Part shown: in pieces, positions 35,579-45,361 of the stretch
Layout: each line of letters starts with the position of its first letter
Numbering within the stretch: position 1 is the stretch's first letter
The notes under the pieces: generated by a model
Database searches by the model: none
The model's input: only the letters and a program-made list of their open reading frames with translations
What the model was told of the DNA's origin: nothing
DNA from: an uncultured beta proteobacterium
Lineage (GTDB): Bacteria > Pseudomonadota > Gammaproteobacteria > Burkholderiales > SG8-41
Direction: 5' to 3'
Length of the DNA: 49,031 nucleotides
NCBI GenBank assembly: GCA_903905655.1
Contig: CAIVHG010000078.1
Span: forward strand, 1-49,031
Translations under genes and position numbers: made by a program

Positions 35579-36463
35579 ATGGCAAGCTTAATCACCAAGG
35601 CGGTATTTCCGGTCGCGGGCCTGGGCACGCGTTTTCTGCCTGCTACCAAGGCGAGTCCGAAGGAAATGTTGCCAATCGTTGACAAGCCCCTCATTCAGTA
35701 CGCGGCCGAGGAAGCGGTGGCTGCAGGAATCAACGAGCTGGTGTTCATCACCGGTCGTGGCAAGCGCGCCATCGAGGACCATTTCGACAAGGCTTATGAA
35801 ATGGAGACCGAGCTTGCCCAGCAGGGCAAGGAGACGATGCTCGCGATCGTGCGTGAAGTGATTCCGCGGCGCGTGAAATGCATCTACCTGCGCCAGTCGC
35901 AGGCGCTCGGGCTGGGGCATGCCATCGCCTGTGCGCTGCCAGTGATCGGCGAGCATCCCTTTGCGGTGATCCTCGCCGATGATCTGATCGATGCCAAGAC
36001 TCCGGTCATGAAGCAGATGATCGATCTTTTTCGCCGCGAGCGCTGCTCGATCCTAGGCCTGCAGAAAGTGTCGGGCGCGGAAACGCGCCAGTACGGGATC
36101 GTGAAGCCAGGTGCGCGCAAAAACGCGGTGTGCAGCATTAAAGGCATCGTCGAGAAGCCGCAGCCGAGTGCTGCGCCGTCGCGGCTGGGCGTGGTCGGCC
36201 GCTACATTCTGACGCCGCGCATCTTCCATCATCTCCAGCGCGTGCGTCCAGGGGTTGGCGGCGAAATTCAGCTCACCGATGCCATTGCTGCGCTGGTGCG
36301 CGAGGAGCGCGTGCTCGGCTATGAGTTCGAGGGTACGCGCTATGATTGCGGCACCAAGCTTGGTTATCTCAAGGCGAACGTCGCCTACGGCCTGAAACAC
36401 CCGGAAGTGCGGCGCGCGTTTCGCGCGCATTTGGCGGCGCTGCAGCGCTCGCGGAATTCCTGA
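35579..36463 (+). CDS. galU: UTP-glucose-1-phosphate uridylyltransferase
   Basis: GalU (294 residues) makes UDP-glucose for envelope sugars and exopolysaccharide. The nucleotide-binding motif is VAGLGTRFLPATKASPKEML, followed by VDKPLIQYAAEEAVAAGI, the sugar-binding ADDLIDAK stretch, and GVVGRYILTPRIFHHL with a C-terminal EGTRYDCGTKLGYLKANVAY. AGAAAGGGG lies 10 to 15 bases before the ATG. An 85-base gap separates it from ligA; def follows after 3 bases, so galU-def are probably cotranscribed. Confidence 0.96.
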   Translation: MASLITKAVFPVAGLGTRFLPATKASPKEMLPIVDKPLIQYAAEEAVAAGINELVFITGRGKRAIEDHFDKAYEMETELAQQGKETMLAIVREVIPRRVKCIYLRQSQALGLGHAIACALPVIGEHPFAVILADDLIDAKTPVMKQMIDLFRRERCSILGLQKVSGAETRQYGIVKPGARKNAVCSIKGIVEKPQPSAAPSRLGVVGRYILTPRIFHHLQRVRPGVGGEIQLTDAIAALVREERVLGYEFEGTRYDCGTKLGYLKANVAYGLKHPEVRRAFRAHLAALQRSRNS

Positions 36464-36466
36464 CCG

Positions 36467-37000
36467 ATGGCGATCAGGGACGTGCTGCGCATGGGGGACC
36501 CGCGGTTGCTCGCGCGCGCACTGCCGGTCGAATGCCTCGATACCCCGGAGCTGCATGCGCTGCTCGCCGACATGCAGGACACGATGGCGGCGCTGAACGG
36601 CGCGGGCCTCGCGGCGCCGCAGATTGGTGTCGGATTGCAGATCATGATCTTCGGCTTCCAGGAAAGCGTGCGCTATCCCGATGCCGAGCCCGTGCCATAT
36701 ACGGTGCTGCTTAATCCGGTCTTGACGCCGTTGGGCTCCGAGATGGAGGAGGACTGGGAGGGCTGTCTGTCGGTGCCGGCAATGAGCGGCATGGTCGCAC
36801 GCCACGCGCGGTTGCGTTACCAGGGCTGCGATCCCTATGGCAGCGCGATCGACCGCAGCGTGGAAGGCTTTCACGCGCGCGTCGTGCAGCATGAATACGA
36901 TCATCTGATCGGCGTGCTGTATCCGATGCGCATCACCGATTTCAGCCGCTTCGGCTACACCGAAGTGCTGTTCCCGGAGGGCGGGCGTGCCGGCGACTGA
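36467..37000 (+). CDS. def: Peptide deformylase
   Basis: Deformylase (177 residues) removes the N-formyl group from new proteins. The three motifs are present: [18 protein letters not shown] with the metal Cys, and [13 protein letters not shown] with the two metal His and catalytic Glu. It begins [20 protein letters not shown], as proteobacterial type I deformylases do, with few changes. It sits 3 bases after galU and away from fmt, so a second def gene elsewhere with fmt is likely. It is convergent with glnD. Confidence 0.95.
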   Translation: MAIRDVLRMGDPRLLARALPVECLDTPELHALLADMQDTMAALNGAGLAAPQIGVGLQIMIFGFQESVRYPDAEPVPYTVLLNPVLTPLGSEMEEDWEGCLSVPAMSGMVARHARLRYQGCDPYGSAIDRSVEGFHARVVQHEYDHLIGVLYPMRITDFSRFGYTEVLFPEGGRAGD

Positions 37001-37024
37001 CGCGTGCTGGACTCCCGGCGTGCT

Positions 37025-39607
37025 TTAGGTCTGCAGTTGTTCCAGCAGGTCGGCTTCGAAACGCAGTGTCGTCTTGGGTTCTTTTAGTGCATCGCCCTGG
37101 ATCAGCAATACGTCCTCCGCACGGTCGCCTAGCGTATTGATGCGCGCCGTATGCAGGTTGATGTTGTATTTGATCAGACAGCGTGCGACGCGCGACAGCA
37201 GGCCCGGACGATCGCCAGCGACGATCTGCAGCACATGATTGCCGCGCGCATCAGGCTGTATGACGATTTCCGGCGTGACCGGGAAATGCTTGAGCCGCCG
37301 GCTCAGGCGCCCCTGCGCTAGCGGTTCCAGCGGTGTTTCGAGCAGCAGGCGCTGTCCAAGCTCGTACTCGACATACGCGATCATGTCGCGATAGTGCGGC
37401 CGGTCGCTGTTCATGTCGTTGACTTCGAAACTGTCGAGCGCATAGCCGTGGCGCGTCGTGTAGATCTTTGCGGCCATGATCGTATAACTGCCGCGTTCGA
37501 AGAAACTGCAGATGCGCGCAAACAAATCCTTCTGGTCGCGCACGTAGACCATGATCTGCAGGCCTTCCCCGGCCGTCGACAGGCGCGCCTTCACCACCGG
37601 CGTTTTCGTATCGACGCGGTAGTTCAAAAGCCGCGTGTGCCATGCGATCTCGTCAGCGCTGTGGCGCAAAAAATATGAAAAATCCAGCTCGGCCCACAGC
37701 TTCTCGTGCGCCTGCTCGCCGATGGCGTAGAGGCGTAGCTTCGCGCGCGCCTGGTCCTGGCGCTGCTGCAGGCTGCTGTCGAGCGTGCGCGCGTCGCCAC
37801 CCAGCCGCCGCTGCGTTGCCAGGAACAGGTCTTCTAGCAGCTTGCCTTTCCATGCGTTCCAGACCTTGGGGCTGGTGCCGCGGATGTCGGCTACGGTGAG
37901 CAGATAAAGCGCGACCAGGTGGCGCTCATCGCGCACCTTGGCAGCGAAGGCATCGATCACGTCGGGATCGGCGAGGTCTTCCTTCTGCGCGGTCATCGAC
38001 ATCGTGAGGTGGTTTGCCACCAGCCATACGACGAGTTCCTGCTCGTCGCGCGCCAGCCCGTGGGCGCGGCAAAAGCTGGCCGCATCGCGCTTGCCTAGCG
38101 TCGAGTGGTCGCCGCCGCGTCCCTTCGCAATGTCGTGGAACAGCGCGCCGAGATAGATCAGCTCTGGACGCTGGAAGTCGCTCATCAGCCGGCTGCACAT
38201 GGGAAATTCGTGAGCAAGCTCGGGTACGGCAAAGCGCCGCAGGTTGTTGAGCACGGTGAGAATGTGCTCGTCGACCGTATACACGTGATAAAGGTCGTGC
38301 TGCATCTGTCCCACCACGCGCCCGAATGCCGGAATGTAACGTCCGAGCATGCCGTATTGGTTCAAGCGCACGAAAGCGCGCTGCACGCGCGTCGGGGCAG
38401 AAAGAATCTGCATGAACTGCGCGCGGTTGCGCGGGTCGGTGCGGAAATCACGGTTGATGCCGCCGGTCGCACGCCACAGTGCGCGCAGCGTCTGCGCCGT
38501 CATGTCCTTCAGCTCTGAGTGATCCTGCAGCAGCCGGATCGCCTCGAACATCGCACCCGGCTCGCGCACGAACAGTTCTTCGTCGCGCGCCTCGAGCAGT
38601 TCGTTGCGGTTGAGAAAGCGTTCGTTGATCGGCACCGGCTCATGCGTGCGCGGGGGCGAGATCAGCGTGACCAGGCTTTGTAGCATCACGGTGTTGATCT
38701 GGCTTACTTCCTTGGCCGTGCGGTAGTAGCGCTGCATCAGGTGCTCGCTGGCGCGGCGGTCCGCAGTTGCGCGTATGCCCAACTGCTCGGCGAGCGCGGT
38801 CTGCACGTCGAATAGCAAGCGCTCCTCATGCCGCTCGGCGAGATAATGCAGGCGGATGCGCAGGTTCTGCAAAAACACCTCGTGGCGTTTGAGGCGCGCC
38901 GCTTCGCGGCCGGTGATGATGCCAGCAGCTACGAGCTGCGCCCACGACGCTCCGATGCCGGCTGCCCGGCTGATCCAGAGGATGGTATGCAGGTCGCGCA
39001 GCCCCCCGGCGCTCTCCTTGATGTTGGGCTCGAGGTTGGTGTCGTGGTAGCGCGCGTGGCGCTGCTCCTGCTCGAGCCGTTTGGCTCTGCAGAATTCACG
39101 CGCGTCGATCTGCGACCTGAACTCGCGTTCGAAGCGCAGATAGAGGTCCTGGTTACCGGTGAGCAGACGCGCTTCGAGCAGATTGGTCTGCACGGTCACG
39201 TCGGTGGCGGCCAGCGCCAGGCATTCCTCGACCGTGCGCACGCTGGGGCCCACACGCAGTCCGGTGTCCCATAGCATGCTGATGAACTGTTCGAGCAGCC
39301 CGCTCAACTCGTCATCGGCCGGACAGTCCAGCAGCACCAGCAGATCGACATCGGAACAGGGGTAGAGCTCGCCGCGCCCATAGCCGCCTACCGCAACCAG
39401 TGCGATGGCGGGCGGCATGTTCAGATGCCGCCACATGAGCTTCAAATAATCATCGATCAGCGCCGTGTGGCGCCGCAACAGGTCGCGCGGGGAATTGTTT
39501 TCGAGATAGCGCGCTCGAAGGGCCGCGCGCTGCGCGGCGAGCTGCTCCTTGCGCGGCAGGTCTGCACCGGCCGCGGGAGCGTGCAGCAGCGGGGCGGGAT
39601 CAGGCAT
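37025..39607 (-). CDS. glnD: [Protein-PII] uridylyltransferase/uridylyl-removing enzyme GlnD
   Basis: GlnD (860 residues) senses glutamine and adds or removes UMP on PII. Domains in order are a nucleotidyltransferase with GGYGRGELYPCSDVDLLVLL (about 72-92), an HD phosphohydrolase domain with LFHDIAKGRGGDHS (around 480), and two C-terminal ACT domains (for example MVYVRDQKDLFARICSFFER and VAGDRPGLLSRVARCL) that bind glutamine. Length is typical. It follows map, whose end overlaps its start by 8 bases; the pairing map-glnD opposite rpsB is common in beta- and gammaproteobacteria. Confidence 0.96.
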   Translation of the reverse strand: MPDPAPLLHAPAAGADLPRKEQLAAQRAALRARYLENNSPRDLLRRHTALIDDYLKLMWRHLNMPPAIALVAVGGYGRGELYPCSDVDLLVLLDCPADDELSGLLEQFISMLWDTGLRVGPSVRTVEECLALAATDVTVQTNLLEARLLTGNQDLYLRFEREFRSQIDAREFCRAKRLEQEQRHARYHDTNLEPNIKESAGGLRDLHTILWISRAAGIGASWAQLVAAGIITGREAARLKRHEVFLQNLRIRLHYLAERHEERLLFDVQTALAEQLGIRATADRRASEHLMQRYYRTAKEVSQINTVMLQSLVTLISPPRTHEPVPINERFLNRNELLEARDEELFVREPGAMFEAIRLLQDHSELKDMTAQTLRALWRATGGINRDFRTDPRNRAQFMQILSAPTRVQRAFVRLNQYGMLGRYIPAFGRVVGQMQHDLYHVYTVDEHILTVLNNLRRFAVPELAHEFPMCSRLMSDFQRPELIYLGALFHDIAKGRGGDHSTLGKRDAASFCRAHGLARDEQELVVWLVANHLTMSMTAQKEDLADPDVIDAFAAKVRDERHLVALYLLTVADIRGTSPKVWNAWKGKLLEDLFLATQRRLGGDARTLDSSLQQRQDQARAKLRLYAIGEQAHEKLWAELDFSYFLRHSADEIAWHTRLLNYRVDTKTPVVKARLSTAGEGLQIMVYVRDQKDLFARICSFFERGSYTIMAAKIYTTRHGYALDSFEVNDMNSDRPHYRDMIAYVEYELGQRLLLETPLEPLAQGRLSRRLKHFPVTPEIVIQPDARGNHVLQIVAGDRPGLLSRVARCLIKYNINLHTARINTLGDRAEDVLLIQGDALKEPKTTLRFEADLLEQLQT

Positions 39608-40412
39608 GAGGCGCTGTGATGAACTGCGGAGGCGGAGGAGCGCCTTCAGAAAGCGTCAATACCTCGAAGCCGCTGTCGGTGACGAGCACCGTGTGCTCCC
39701 ACTGCGCCGACAGGCTGTGGTCTTTGGTGACGATGGTCCAGCCGTCCGCGAGTCCGCGGATCTCGGCGCGTCCGGCATTGATCATCGGCTCCACGGTGAA
39801 CGTCATGCCGGCCTCGAGCAGCATGCCGGTCCCCGGCTGGCCATAATGCAGGACCTGCGGGTCTTCGTGAAAGCGCCGCCCGATGCCGTGGCCGCAGAAC
39901 TCGCGCACCACGCTGTAGCCGTTCCTTTCGGCGTAGACCTGGATCGCGGAACCGATATCGCCGAGGCGTGCGCCGGGGCGCACCTTGGCGATCCCGCGCC
40001 ACATGCATTCATAAGTGATCTCGCACAGACGGCGCGCCTGCACCGAGGGTTGGCCGACGCAGTACATACGGCTGGTGTCGCCGTGATAGCCATCCTTGAT
40101 CACGGTGATGTCCAGATTCACGATGTCGCCCGGTTTGAGTTTCTTGTCGCCGGGCACACCATGGCATATCACGTGGTTGACTGAGGTGCAGATCGATTTG
40201 GGATAGGGGGTATAGCCGGGCGGCGCGTAATTGAGCGGCGCCGGCACCACCTTTTGCACGTTGACCATATAATCATGGCAGAGGCGGTCGATTTCCCCGG
40301 TACTGATGCCGGGTTTGACATGCGGCGCGATGAAATCGAGAACTTCTGCCGCGAGTCGGCCGGCGATGCGCATCTTGGCGATCTCGGCGGGGGTTTTGAT
40401 GCCTACGCTCAT
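39600..40412 (-). CDS. map: Methionine aminopeptidase type I
   Basis: Map (270 residues) removes the initiator Met from new proteins. Metal ligands are visible as Asp in DIVNLDITVIKDGYHGDTSR, His in GHGIGRRFHEDPQVLHYG, and Glu in GMTFTVEPMINAG. A conserved His lies in NHVICHGVPGD. The MSVGIKTPAEIAKMR start fits the family. It is divergent from rpsB across a 270-base region that contains the rpsB promoter and leader, and overlaps glnD by 8 bases on the same strand. Confidence 0.96.
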   Translation of the reverse strand: MSVGIKTPAEIAKMRIAGRLAAEVLDFIAPHVKPGISTGEIDRLCHDYMVNVQKVVPAPLNYAPPGYTPYPKSICTSVNHVICHGVPGDKKLKPGDIVNLDITVIKDGYHGDTSRMYCVGQPSVQARRLCEITYECMWRGIAKVRPGARLGDIGSAIQVYAERNGYSVVREFCGHGIGRRFHEDPQVLHYGQPGTGMLLEAGMTFTVEPMINAGRAEIRGLADGWTIVTKDHSLSAQWEHTVLVTDSGFEVLTLSEGAPPPPQFITAPHA

Positions 40413-40528
40413 GGTGTAAGGACGCGCTGCGCGCGATCCCGCCTATATTGGAAAAGCAGCGGATTTTATGCTAATTGCGGCGTGCTTGAAAACGGGCCGC
40501 GCGCTGCCTGCAGCAACCGCATCAAGGA

Positions 40529-40558
40529 TTGAGCGGGAATCGGCAACGATGCTATAAT
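40529..40558 (+). promoter_or_regulatory. Putative promoter of the rpsB-tsf operon
   Basis: TTGAGC (40529-40534) and a perfect TATAAT (40553-40558) are separated by 18 bases. The transcript would carry a leader of about 115 bases before rpsB. In E. coli the leader is bound by S2 and S1-type control is known; whether this one folds likewise is not shown. Confidence 0.6.
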
Positions 40559-40682
40559 CCGGCCCGGTCCGAAATTCGGCTGTTTTTATGATTTTTCGGG
40601 CCAATACGCACATCCGCCAAAGTCAGGGTGCCCGGCAACGGGATAGGCAGAGGATGGAGGCTTAACCCTAACTGGAGAAATT

Positions 40683-41435
40683 ATGTCTACTAGCATGCGT
40701 GAAATGCTGGAGTGTGGCGTCCATTTCGGACACCAGACCCGCTACTGGCATCCCAAGATGGCCCCTTTCATCTTCGGCCATCGCAACAAGATTCACATCA
40801 TCAACCTCGAAAAGACGCTCGCCATGTATTTGGACGCGCTCAAGTTCGTACGTCAGCTGACGGCGAACAAGGGCTCCATCCTGTTCGTGGGCACCAAGCG
40901 CCAGGCGCGTGAAATCGTCAAGGAAGAAGCGCAACGCTGCTTGTCACCGTACGTCGACCAGCGCTGGCTGGGCGGCATGCTGACCAACTACAAGACGGTC
41001 AAGGGGTCGATCAAACGCCTGAAGGACATGGAGGCGATGGTGGAAGACGGCTCCATCAACAAGCTTTCCAAGAAAGAAGCGCTCACCTATCAGCGCGAGG
41101 CCGAAAAGCTCGAGCGCAGCCTGGGCGGCATCAAGGATATGGCAGGTCTGCCAGATGCGCTGTTCGTGATCGACGTCGGATATCACAAGGGCGCAATCGG
41201 TGAGGCAAAGAAGCTCGGCATACCGATCATCGCGGTGGTCGACACCAATCACAATCCCGAAGGCGTGGATTATGTGATTCCCGGCAATGACGATTCGAGC
41301 CGCGCGATCCGGTTGTATGCCCGCGGTGTCGCTGATGCCGTGCTGGAAGGCCGCACGATGGTGGTGCAGGAGATCGTGAGCGACGAAGAGTTCGTCGAAG
41401 TCGAGGATGGCGCCGAAACCAGCGGCGCAAAGTAA
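40683..41435 (+). CDS. rpsB: 30S ribosomal protein S2
   Basis: S2 (250 residues) is a small-subunit protein needed late in 30S assembly and binding of S1. Family blocks are [20 protein letters not shown] near the start, [20 protein letters not shown], and [18 protein letters not shown]; the C-terminal part has [21 protein letters not shown] good GGAGAAATT lies before the ATG. It leads the rpsB-tsf-pyrH-frr cluster; a strong hairpin with a T run follows at 41451. Confidence 0.98.
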   Translation: MSTSMREMLECGVHFGHQTRYWHPKMAPFIFGHRNKIHIINLEKTLAMYLDALKFVRQLTANKGSILFVGTKRQAREIVKEEAQRCLSPYVDQRWLGGMLTNYKTVKGSIKRLKDMEAMVEDGSINKLSKKEALTYQREAEKLERSLGGIKDMAGLPDALFVIDVGYHKGAIGEAKKLGIPIIAVVDTNHNPEGVDYVIPGNDDSSRAIRLYARGVADAVLEGRTMVVQEIVSDEEFVEVEDGAETSGAK

Positions 41436-41450
41436 GGTCCATAGTTCCCG

Positions 41451-41477
41451 AAAAGGGGGCGCGAGCCCCTTTTTTTT
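41451..41477 (+). terminator. Intrinsic terminator or attenuator between rpsB and tsf
   Basis: AAAAGGGGGC and GCCCCTTTT form a 10-bp stem (one G-T pair) capped by GCGA, a GNRA tetraloop, followed by eight T. It fits a rho-independent terminator 16 bases after the rpsB stop, yet tsf is normally in the same operon, so partial termination is likely. No equal promoter for tsf was seen, though the 114 bases before it could hold one. Confidence 0.85.
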
Positions 41478-41591
41478 AAGTGCTGCCGGCAGGGTGCTTA
41501 AGAGCTGCGGCAGGCTCGGGTAGTCACAGCGTGAATGCAGCGCCTGGGCAGCTAGCGCGCTGGCGAACAAAGCAGCTTTAGGGAGTACGGT

Positions 41592-42473
41592 ATGGCAGAG
41601 ATTACTGCAGCAATGGTCAAGCAATTGCGCGAGGCGACGGGCCTTGGCATGATGGAATGCAAGAACGCGCTAAAAGAAGCGCAGGGCGATGCCAACAAGG
41701 CTGAAGAGTTGCTGCGCATCAAGAGCGGTGCCAAGGCGGGCAAGGTCGCCGGACGCATCGCGGCCGAAGGCGCCGTGCGCGTGCATGTTGGCGCCGACCG
41801 CAAGCTCGGCGCGCTGGTGGAAGTCAATTGTGAAACGGACTTCGTCGCCAAGGATCCGAACTTCGTAGCGTTCGTCGAGGCGGTTGCGGCTGCCGCGGCG
41901 ACCGGCAAGCATGCCGATGTCGCGGCGCTGATGGGCGCGGACGCGGGCCAGGGCGAGACGCTGGAAGCACGGCGCCAGGCGCTGGTGATGAAGCTCGGCG
42001 AGAATATCAGCGTACGCCGCTTTGTGCAGGTCGCTGCGCGCGGCGTGCTTGCGTACTATCTGCACGGCAGCAAGATCGGCGTGCTCATCGATTTCGAGGG
42101 CGGCGACGAGCAGCTCGGGCGCGACCTGTCGATGCACATCGCGGCGAGCAATCCGCAGTGCGTGTTGCCGGAGCAGGTTGCGGCGGCGGTGATCGCGCGC
42201 GAGCGCGAGATTTACAGCGCGCAGGCAAAGGAAAGCGGCAAGCCGGAAGCGATTGTCGCCAAGATGGTGGACGGGCGCATCGCGAAGTTCCTGGCGGAGG
42301 TGGCGTTGGTCGGCCAGCCCTTTGTCAAGAATCCGGATCAGACGGTAGCGCAGCTTCTGGCCGGCAGCAAAGCCAAGGTGCATGCGTTTCACCGCTATAT
42401 GGTGGGCGAGGGCATCGAGCGCAAGAAGGAAGACTTTGCAGCTGAGGTCATGGCTCAGGTCGGGAGCGCCTGA
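41592..42473 (+). CDS. tsf: Translation elongation factor Ts
   Basis: EF-Ts (293 residues) exchanges nucleotide on EF-Tu. The N-terminal UBA-like domain reads [20 protein letters not shown] followed by [13 protein letters not shown], and the core with the TDFV motif is [16 protein letters not shown]. Later blocks are [20 protein letters not shown] and [10 protein letters not shown]. The ATG lies 13 bases after GGGAGTACGGT. Its last base is followed directly by the pyrH GTG. Confidence 0.97.
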   Translation: MAEITAAMVKQLREATGLGMMECKNALKEAQGDANKAEELLRIKSGAKAGKVAGRIAAEGAVRVHVGADRKLGALVEVNCETDFVAKDPNFVAFVEAVAAAAATGKHADVAALMGADAGQGETLEARRQALVMKLGENISVRRFVQVAARGVLAYYLHGSKIGVLIDFEGGDEQLGRDLSMHIAASNPQCVLPEQVAAAVIAREREIYSAQAKESGKPEAIVAKMVDGRIAKFLAEVALVGQPFVKNPDQTVAQLLAGSKAKVHAFHRYMVGEGIERKKEDFAAEVMAQVGSA

Positions 42474-43193
42474 GTGGAGGAACGGCCGGCATACAAGCGC
42501 ATCCTGCTCAAGCTGAGCGGTGAAGCGCTGATGGGTGCCGACAGCTACGGCATCAACCGGCCTACCATTGAGCGCATCATCTCCGAAATCAGCGACGTCG
42601 TGCGCCTCGGGGTCGAGGTGGCGGTTGTGATCGGCGGCGGCAATATATTTCGCGGCATGGCGCCGGCGGCGGCCGGCATGGACCGCGCGACCGCCGATTA
42701 CATGGGCATGCTGGCGACCGTCATGAATGCGCTTGCGCTGCACGACGCGATGCGGCTCATGAACCTGGTGAGCCGCGTGCAGTCGGCGCTCAATATCGAG
42801 CGCGTGGTCGAGCCCTATGACCGTGGCCGCGCCATGCGCTACCTGGAGGAAGGCAAGGTTGTAATCTTCGCGGCCGGCACCGGCAATCCGTTTTTTACGA
42901 CCGATACGGCGGCAGCTTTGCGCGGCATGGAGATGAACGTGGACCTCGTGTTGAAGGCCACCAACGTGGACGGCGTCTACACCCAGGATCCCAAGCTGCA
43001 TCGCGACGCCACGCGCTATCACAGCATCACGTTCGACGAGGCCATCAGCAAGAACCTGAAGGTGATGGACGCCACTGCTTTCACCCTGTGCCGCGATCAG
43101 AAGCTGCCGATCAATGTGTTCAGCATCATCAAGCCGGGCGCCTTCAAGCGCGTGGTCACCGGGCAGGACGAAGGCACTTTGGTACACTGTTAG
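42474..43193 (+). CDS. pyrH: Uridylate kinase
   Basis: PyrH (239 residues) phosphorylates UMP to UDP, the first step to UTP. Family blocks are [20 protein letters not shown] near the N-terminus, [20 protein letters not shown], and the ATP-side [19 protein letters not shown]. It starts with GTG directly after the tsf stop, which implies translational coupling. Order tsf-pyrH-frr is conserved. Confidence 0.97.
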   Translation: MEERPAYKRILLKLSGEALMGADSYGINRPTIERIISEISDVVRLGVEVAVVIGGGNIFRGMAPAAAGMDRATADYMGMLATVMNALALHDAMRLMNLVSRVQSALNIERVVEPYDRGRAMRYLEEGKVVIFAAGTGNPFFTTDTAAALRGMEMNVDLVLKATNVDGVYTQDPKLHRDATRYHSITFDEAISKNLKVMDATAFTLCRDQKLPINVFSIIKPGAFKRVVTGQDEGTLVHC

Positions 43194-43206
43194 CGGAGGA
43201 TAGCCC

Positions 43207-43764
43207 ATGATTCCAGAAATCAAGAAGTCCGCTGAAGACAAGATGAAGAAAAGCGTCGAAACGCTGAAGAACGATCTCGGCAAGGTGCGCACGGGACGCG
43301 CGCATACCGGCTTGCTCGACCACGTCATGATCGACTACTACGGAACTTCCACTCCCATCAATGGCGTGGCCAATGTCACGCTGCTGGATGCCCGCACGCT
43401 GGGGGTCGCGCCATGGGACAAGAAGATGCTGAGCGTGCTGGAAAAGGCGATCCGCGATTCCGGGCTGGGTCTCAATCCGGCGGCGTTTGGCGACATGGTG
43501 CGCGTGCCCATGCCGGCACTCACCGAGGAGCGCCGCAAGGAACTGATCAAGGTGGTCCACAAGGAAGGGGAGAGCGCGCGCGTCGCAGTGCGCAACATCA
43601 GGCGCGACGCCAATACTCACCTCAAGGACCTGCTCAAGCAGAAGAAGGTTGCCGAAGACGAGGAGCGGCGCGCGCAGGACGAAGTGCAAAAGCTGACCGA
43701 TCGCTACATCGTCGAGATCGACAAGATGCTGGCGCTCAAAGAAACCGACCTGGCTGCCGGGTAA
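43207..43764 (+). CDS. frr: Ribosome recycling factor
   Basis: RRF (185 residues) splits post-termination ribosomes together with EF-G. The three-helix bundle is recognisable by [24 protein letters not shown]-type [20 protein letters not shown], and the C-terminal [32 protein letters not shown] precedes the ATG as ribosome-binding site. Thirteen bases separate it from pyrH. Confidence 0.97.
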   Translation: MIPEIKKSAEDKMKKSVETLKNDLGKVRTGRAHTGLLDHVMIDYYGTSTPINGVANVTLLDARTLGVAPWDKKMLSVLEKAIRDSGLGLNPAAFGDMVRVPMPALTEERRKELIKVVHKEGESARVAVRNIRRDANTHLKDLLKQKKVAEDEERRAQDEVQKLTDRYIVEIDKMLALKETDLAAG

Positions 43765-43771
43765 CGCGCGC

Positions 43772-44560
43772 GTGGCCATTACCAGTTCCACCATCGCGGT
43801 TCCGGAAATACCGGCCGTCCCGCGCCACATCGCCATCGTGATGGACGGCAACGGGCGCTGGGCCAAACAGCGCTTCCTGCCGCGTTTCGCCGGCCACCGC
43901 CGCGGCGTGGAAAACGTGCGCAGCACGGTGCGCGCGTGCGCCGAGAACGGCGTCGAGTTTCTCACGCTGTTTGCCTTCAGCAGCGAGAACTGGCGGCGCC
44001 CGGTAGAAGAAGTATCTTTCATCATGCAGTTGTTCAGGGGGGCGCTCAAGAGGGAAGTCGCGCGCCTGCACGAAAACGGCATCCGCTTCCGGGCGATCGG
44101 GGATCTGGCGCGCTTCGATCCTGAGCTGCAGCGCCTGATTGCGGAGGCGGAAGCGCTGACGCGCGACAATACGCGGCTGACGCTCACGGTGGCTGCCAAC
44201 TATGGCGGGCGCTGGGACATCATGCACGCGGTCGCACGCATGCTCAAAGAGCAGCCGCAGCTCGCGGCAGGGTTTGCAGAGGCCGATCTGCTGCCTTATC
44301 TTTCTCTCGCCTATGCACCGGAGCCGGATCTGTTCATTCGCACCGGCGGCGAGCAGCGCATCAGCAATTTTCTTTTGTGGCAGCTCGCGTATACCGAATT
44401 ATATTTCACCGACACGCTGTGGCCGGATTTCGACGTTGCCGCGCTGCAGCTTGCGATCGCGTCATATCAAAAGCGGCAGCGCCGATTCGGCCGTACCGGG
44501 GACCAGGTGGAGGGAGCGGCGGGCGCCTCTGCGCTACGCGCCGCGTCCGGGAGCGGCTAG
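43772..44560 (+). CDS. uppS: Undecaprenyl diphosphate synthase
   Basis: UppS (262 residues) extends farnesyl diphosphate to the C55 lipid carrier for peptidoglycan and polysaccharide. Catalytic residues lie in [16 protein letters not shown]; further blocks are [18 protein letters not shown] and the C-terminal [20 protein letters not shown]. Start is a GTG just 7 bases after frr. A short Ala/Ser/Gly-rich tail follows the catalytic part. Close spacing to cdsA (13 bases) indicates one operon. Confidence 0.96.
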   Translation: MAITSSTIAVPEIPAVPRHIAIVMDGNGRWAKQRFLPRFAGHRRGVENVRSTVRACAENGVEFLTLFAFSSENWRRPVEEVSFIMQLFRGALKREVARLHENGIRFRAIGDLARFDPELQRLIAEAEALTRDNTRLTLTVAANYGGRWDIMHAVARMLKEQPQLAAGFAEADLLPYLSLAYAPEPDLFIRTGGEQRISNFLLWQLAYTELYFTDTLWPDFDVAALQLAIASYQKRQRRFGRTGDQVEGAAGASALRAASGSG

Positions 44561-44573
44561 CCCCGCTCGCAAC

Positions 44574-45353
44574 ATGACCAGCACGCGCATACTGACCGCG
44601 GCCGTCGCCCTGGCGCTGCTGCTGACGGCGATGTTCCTGCTGCCTAATTTCTGGTGGAAGCTGCTGCTGGTGGCGCCGCTGCTGGTGGCCGGGCATGAAT
44701 GGGCCAGGCTTGCGCGCTTCAATCCGCTTGGCGAGACCGCATTTCTGAGCGTGCTGGTGTGCGCTTACGCGCTGCTCGCAATCTACCAAAGCAGCCTGCA
44801 ACTGGAACGCGCGGTTTATGCGCTGAGCATTTTCTTTTGGTGGCTGGTCGCGCCGTGCTGGCTCGCATTGAAGCTCGCACTGCGCAATCGCCTGCTGCTC
44901 GCCGCTGCGGGCGTGCTGGTTCTGCTGCCGGCGTGGCTCGCGTTTGCACGGCTGCAGGATCATCCGGCGCAGCTTGTGCTGCTGCTGGGAGTCGTCTGGA
45001 TCGCGGACAGCGCAGCGTATTTCACCGGTCGTGCATACGGCACGACCAAGCTTGCGCCGGCCATCAGCCCCGGCAAGACCTGGCAGGGCGTCTACGGCGC
45101 GTTGATCGCCGTCATCGCGTATGCGCTGGCCGTGCATTACTCGGGACTGCTGGTGACCAGTCTGCATGTTATTATCGTTTCGTTCGTCGCCTTGACCGTT
45201 GTGAGCATCGTCGGTGACCTTTACGAATCGTGGATCAAGCGCACTGCCGGGGTCAAAGACAGCGGCCGATGTTTTCCGGGCCACGGCGGCATGCTCGACC
45301 GCATTGATGCGTTAACCGCAGCGCTGCCGATGGCAGCGCTCATCTACTCCTGA
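44574..45353 (+). CDS. cdsA: Phosphatidate cytidylyltransferase
   Basis: CdsA (259 residues) makes CDP-diacylglycerol, the branch point for phospholipids. It is a multi-span membrane protein: hydrophobic segments appear from the N-terminus ([20 protein letters not shown]) through about residue 225. The signature is split as [20 protein letters not shown], where most homologs have a Leu in place of Cys. I use ATG 44574; the reading frame continues upstream but shadows uppS. Position between uppS and dxr is conserved. Confidence 0.94.
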   Translation: MTSTRILTAAVALALLLTAMFLLPNFWWKLLLVAPLLVAGHEWARLARFNPLGETAFLSVLVCAYALLAIYQSSLQLERAVYALSIFFWWLVAPCWLALKLALRNRLLLAAAGVLVLLPAWLAFARLQDHPAQLVLLLGVVWIADSAAYFTGRAYGTTKLAPAISPGKTWQGVYGALIAVIAYALAVHYSGLLVTSLHVIIVSFVALTVVSIVGDLYESWIKRTAGVKDSGRCFPGHGGMLDRIDALTAALPMAALIYS

Positions 45354-45361
45354 GCGCACAG

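Noticed and set aside
41670-43328. Long open frame (over 500 codons) on the minus strand across tsf and pyrH
   Set aside because: It is a mirror of two well-supported core genes on the plus strand, His/Arg/Ala-rich, with no recognisable domain. High-GC genes often leave such open antisense frames.
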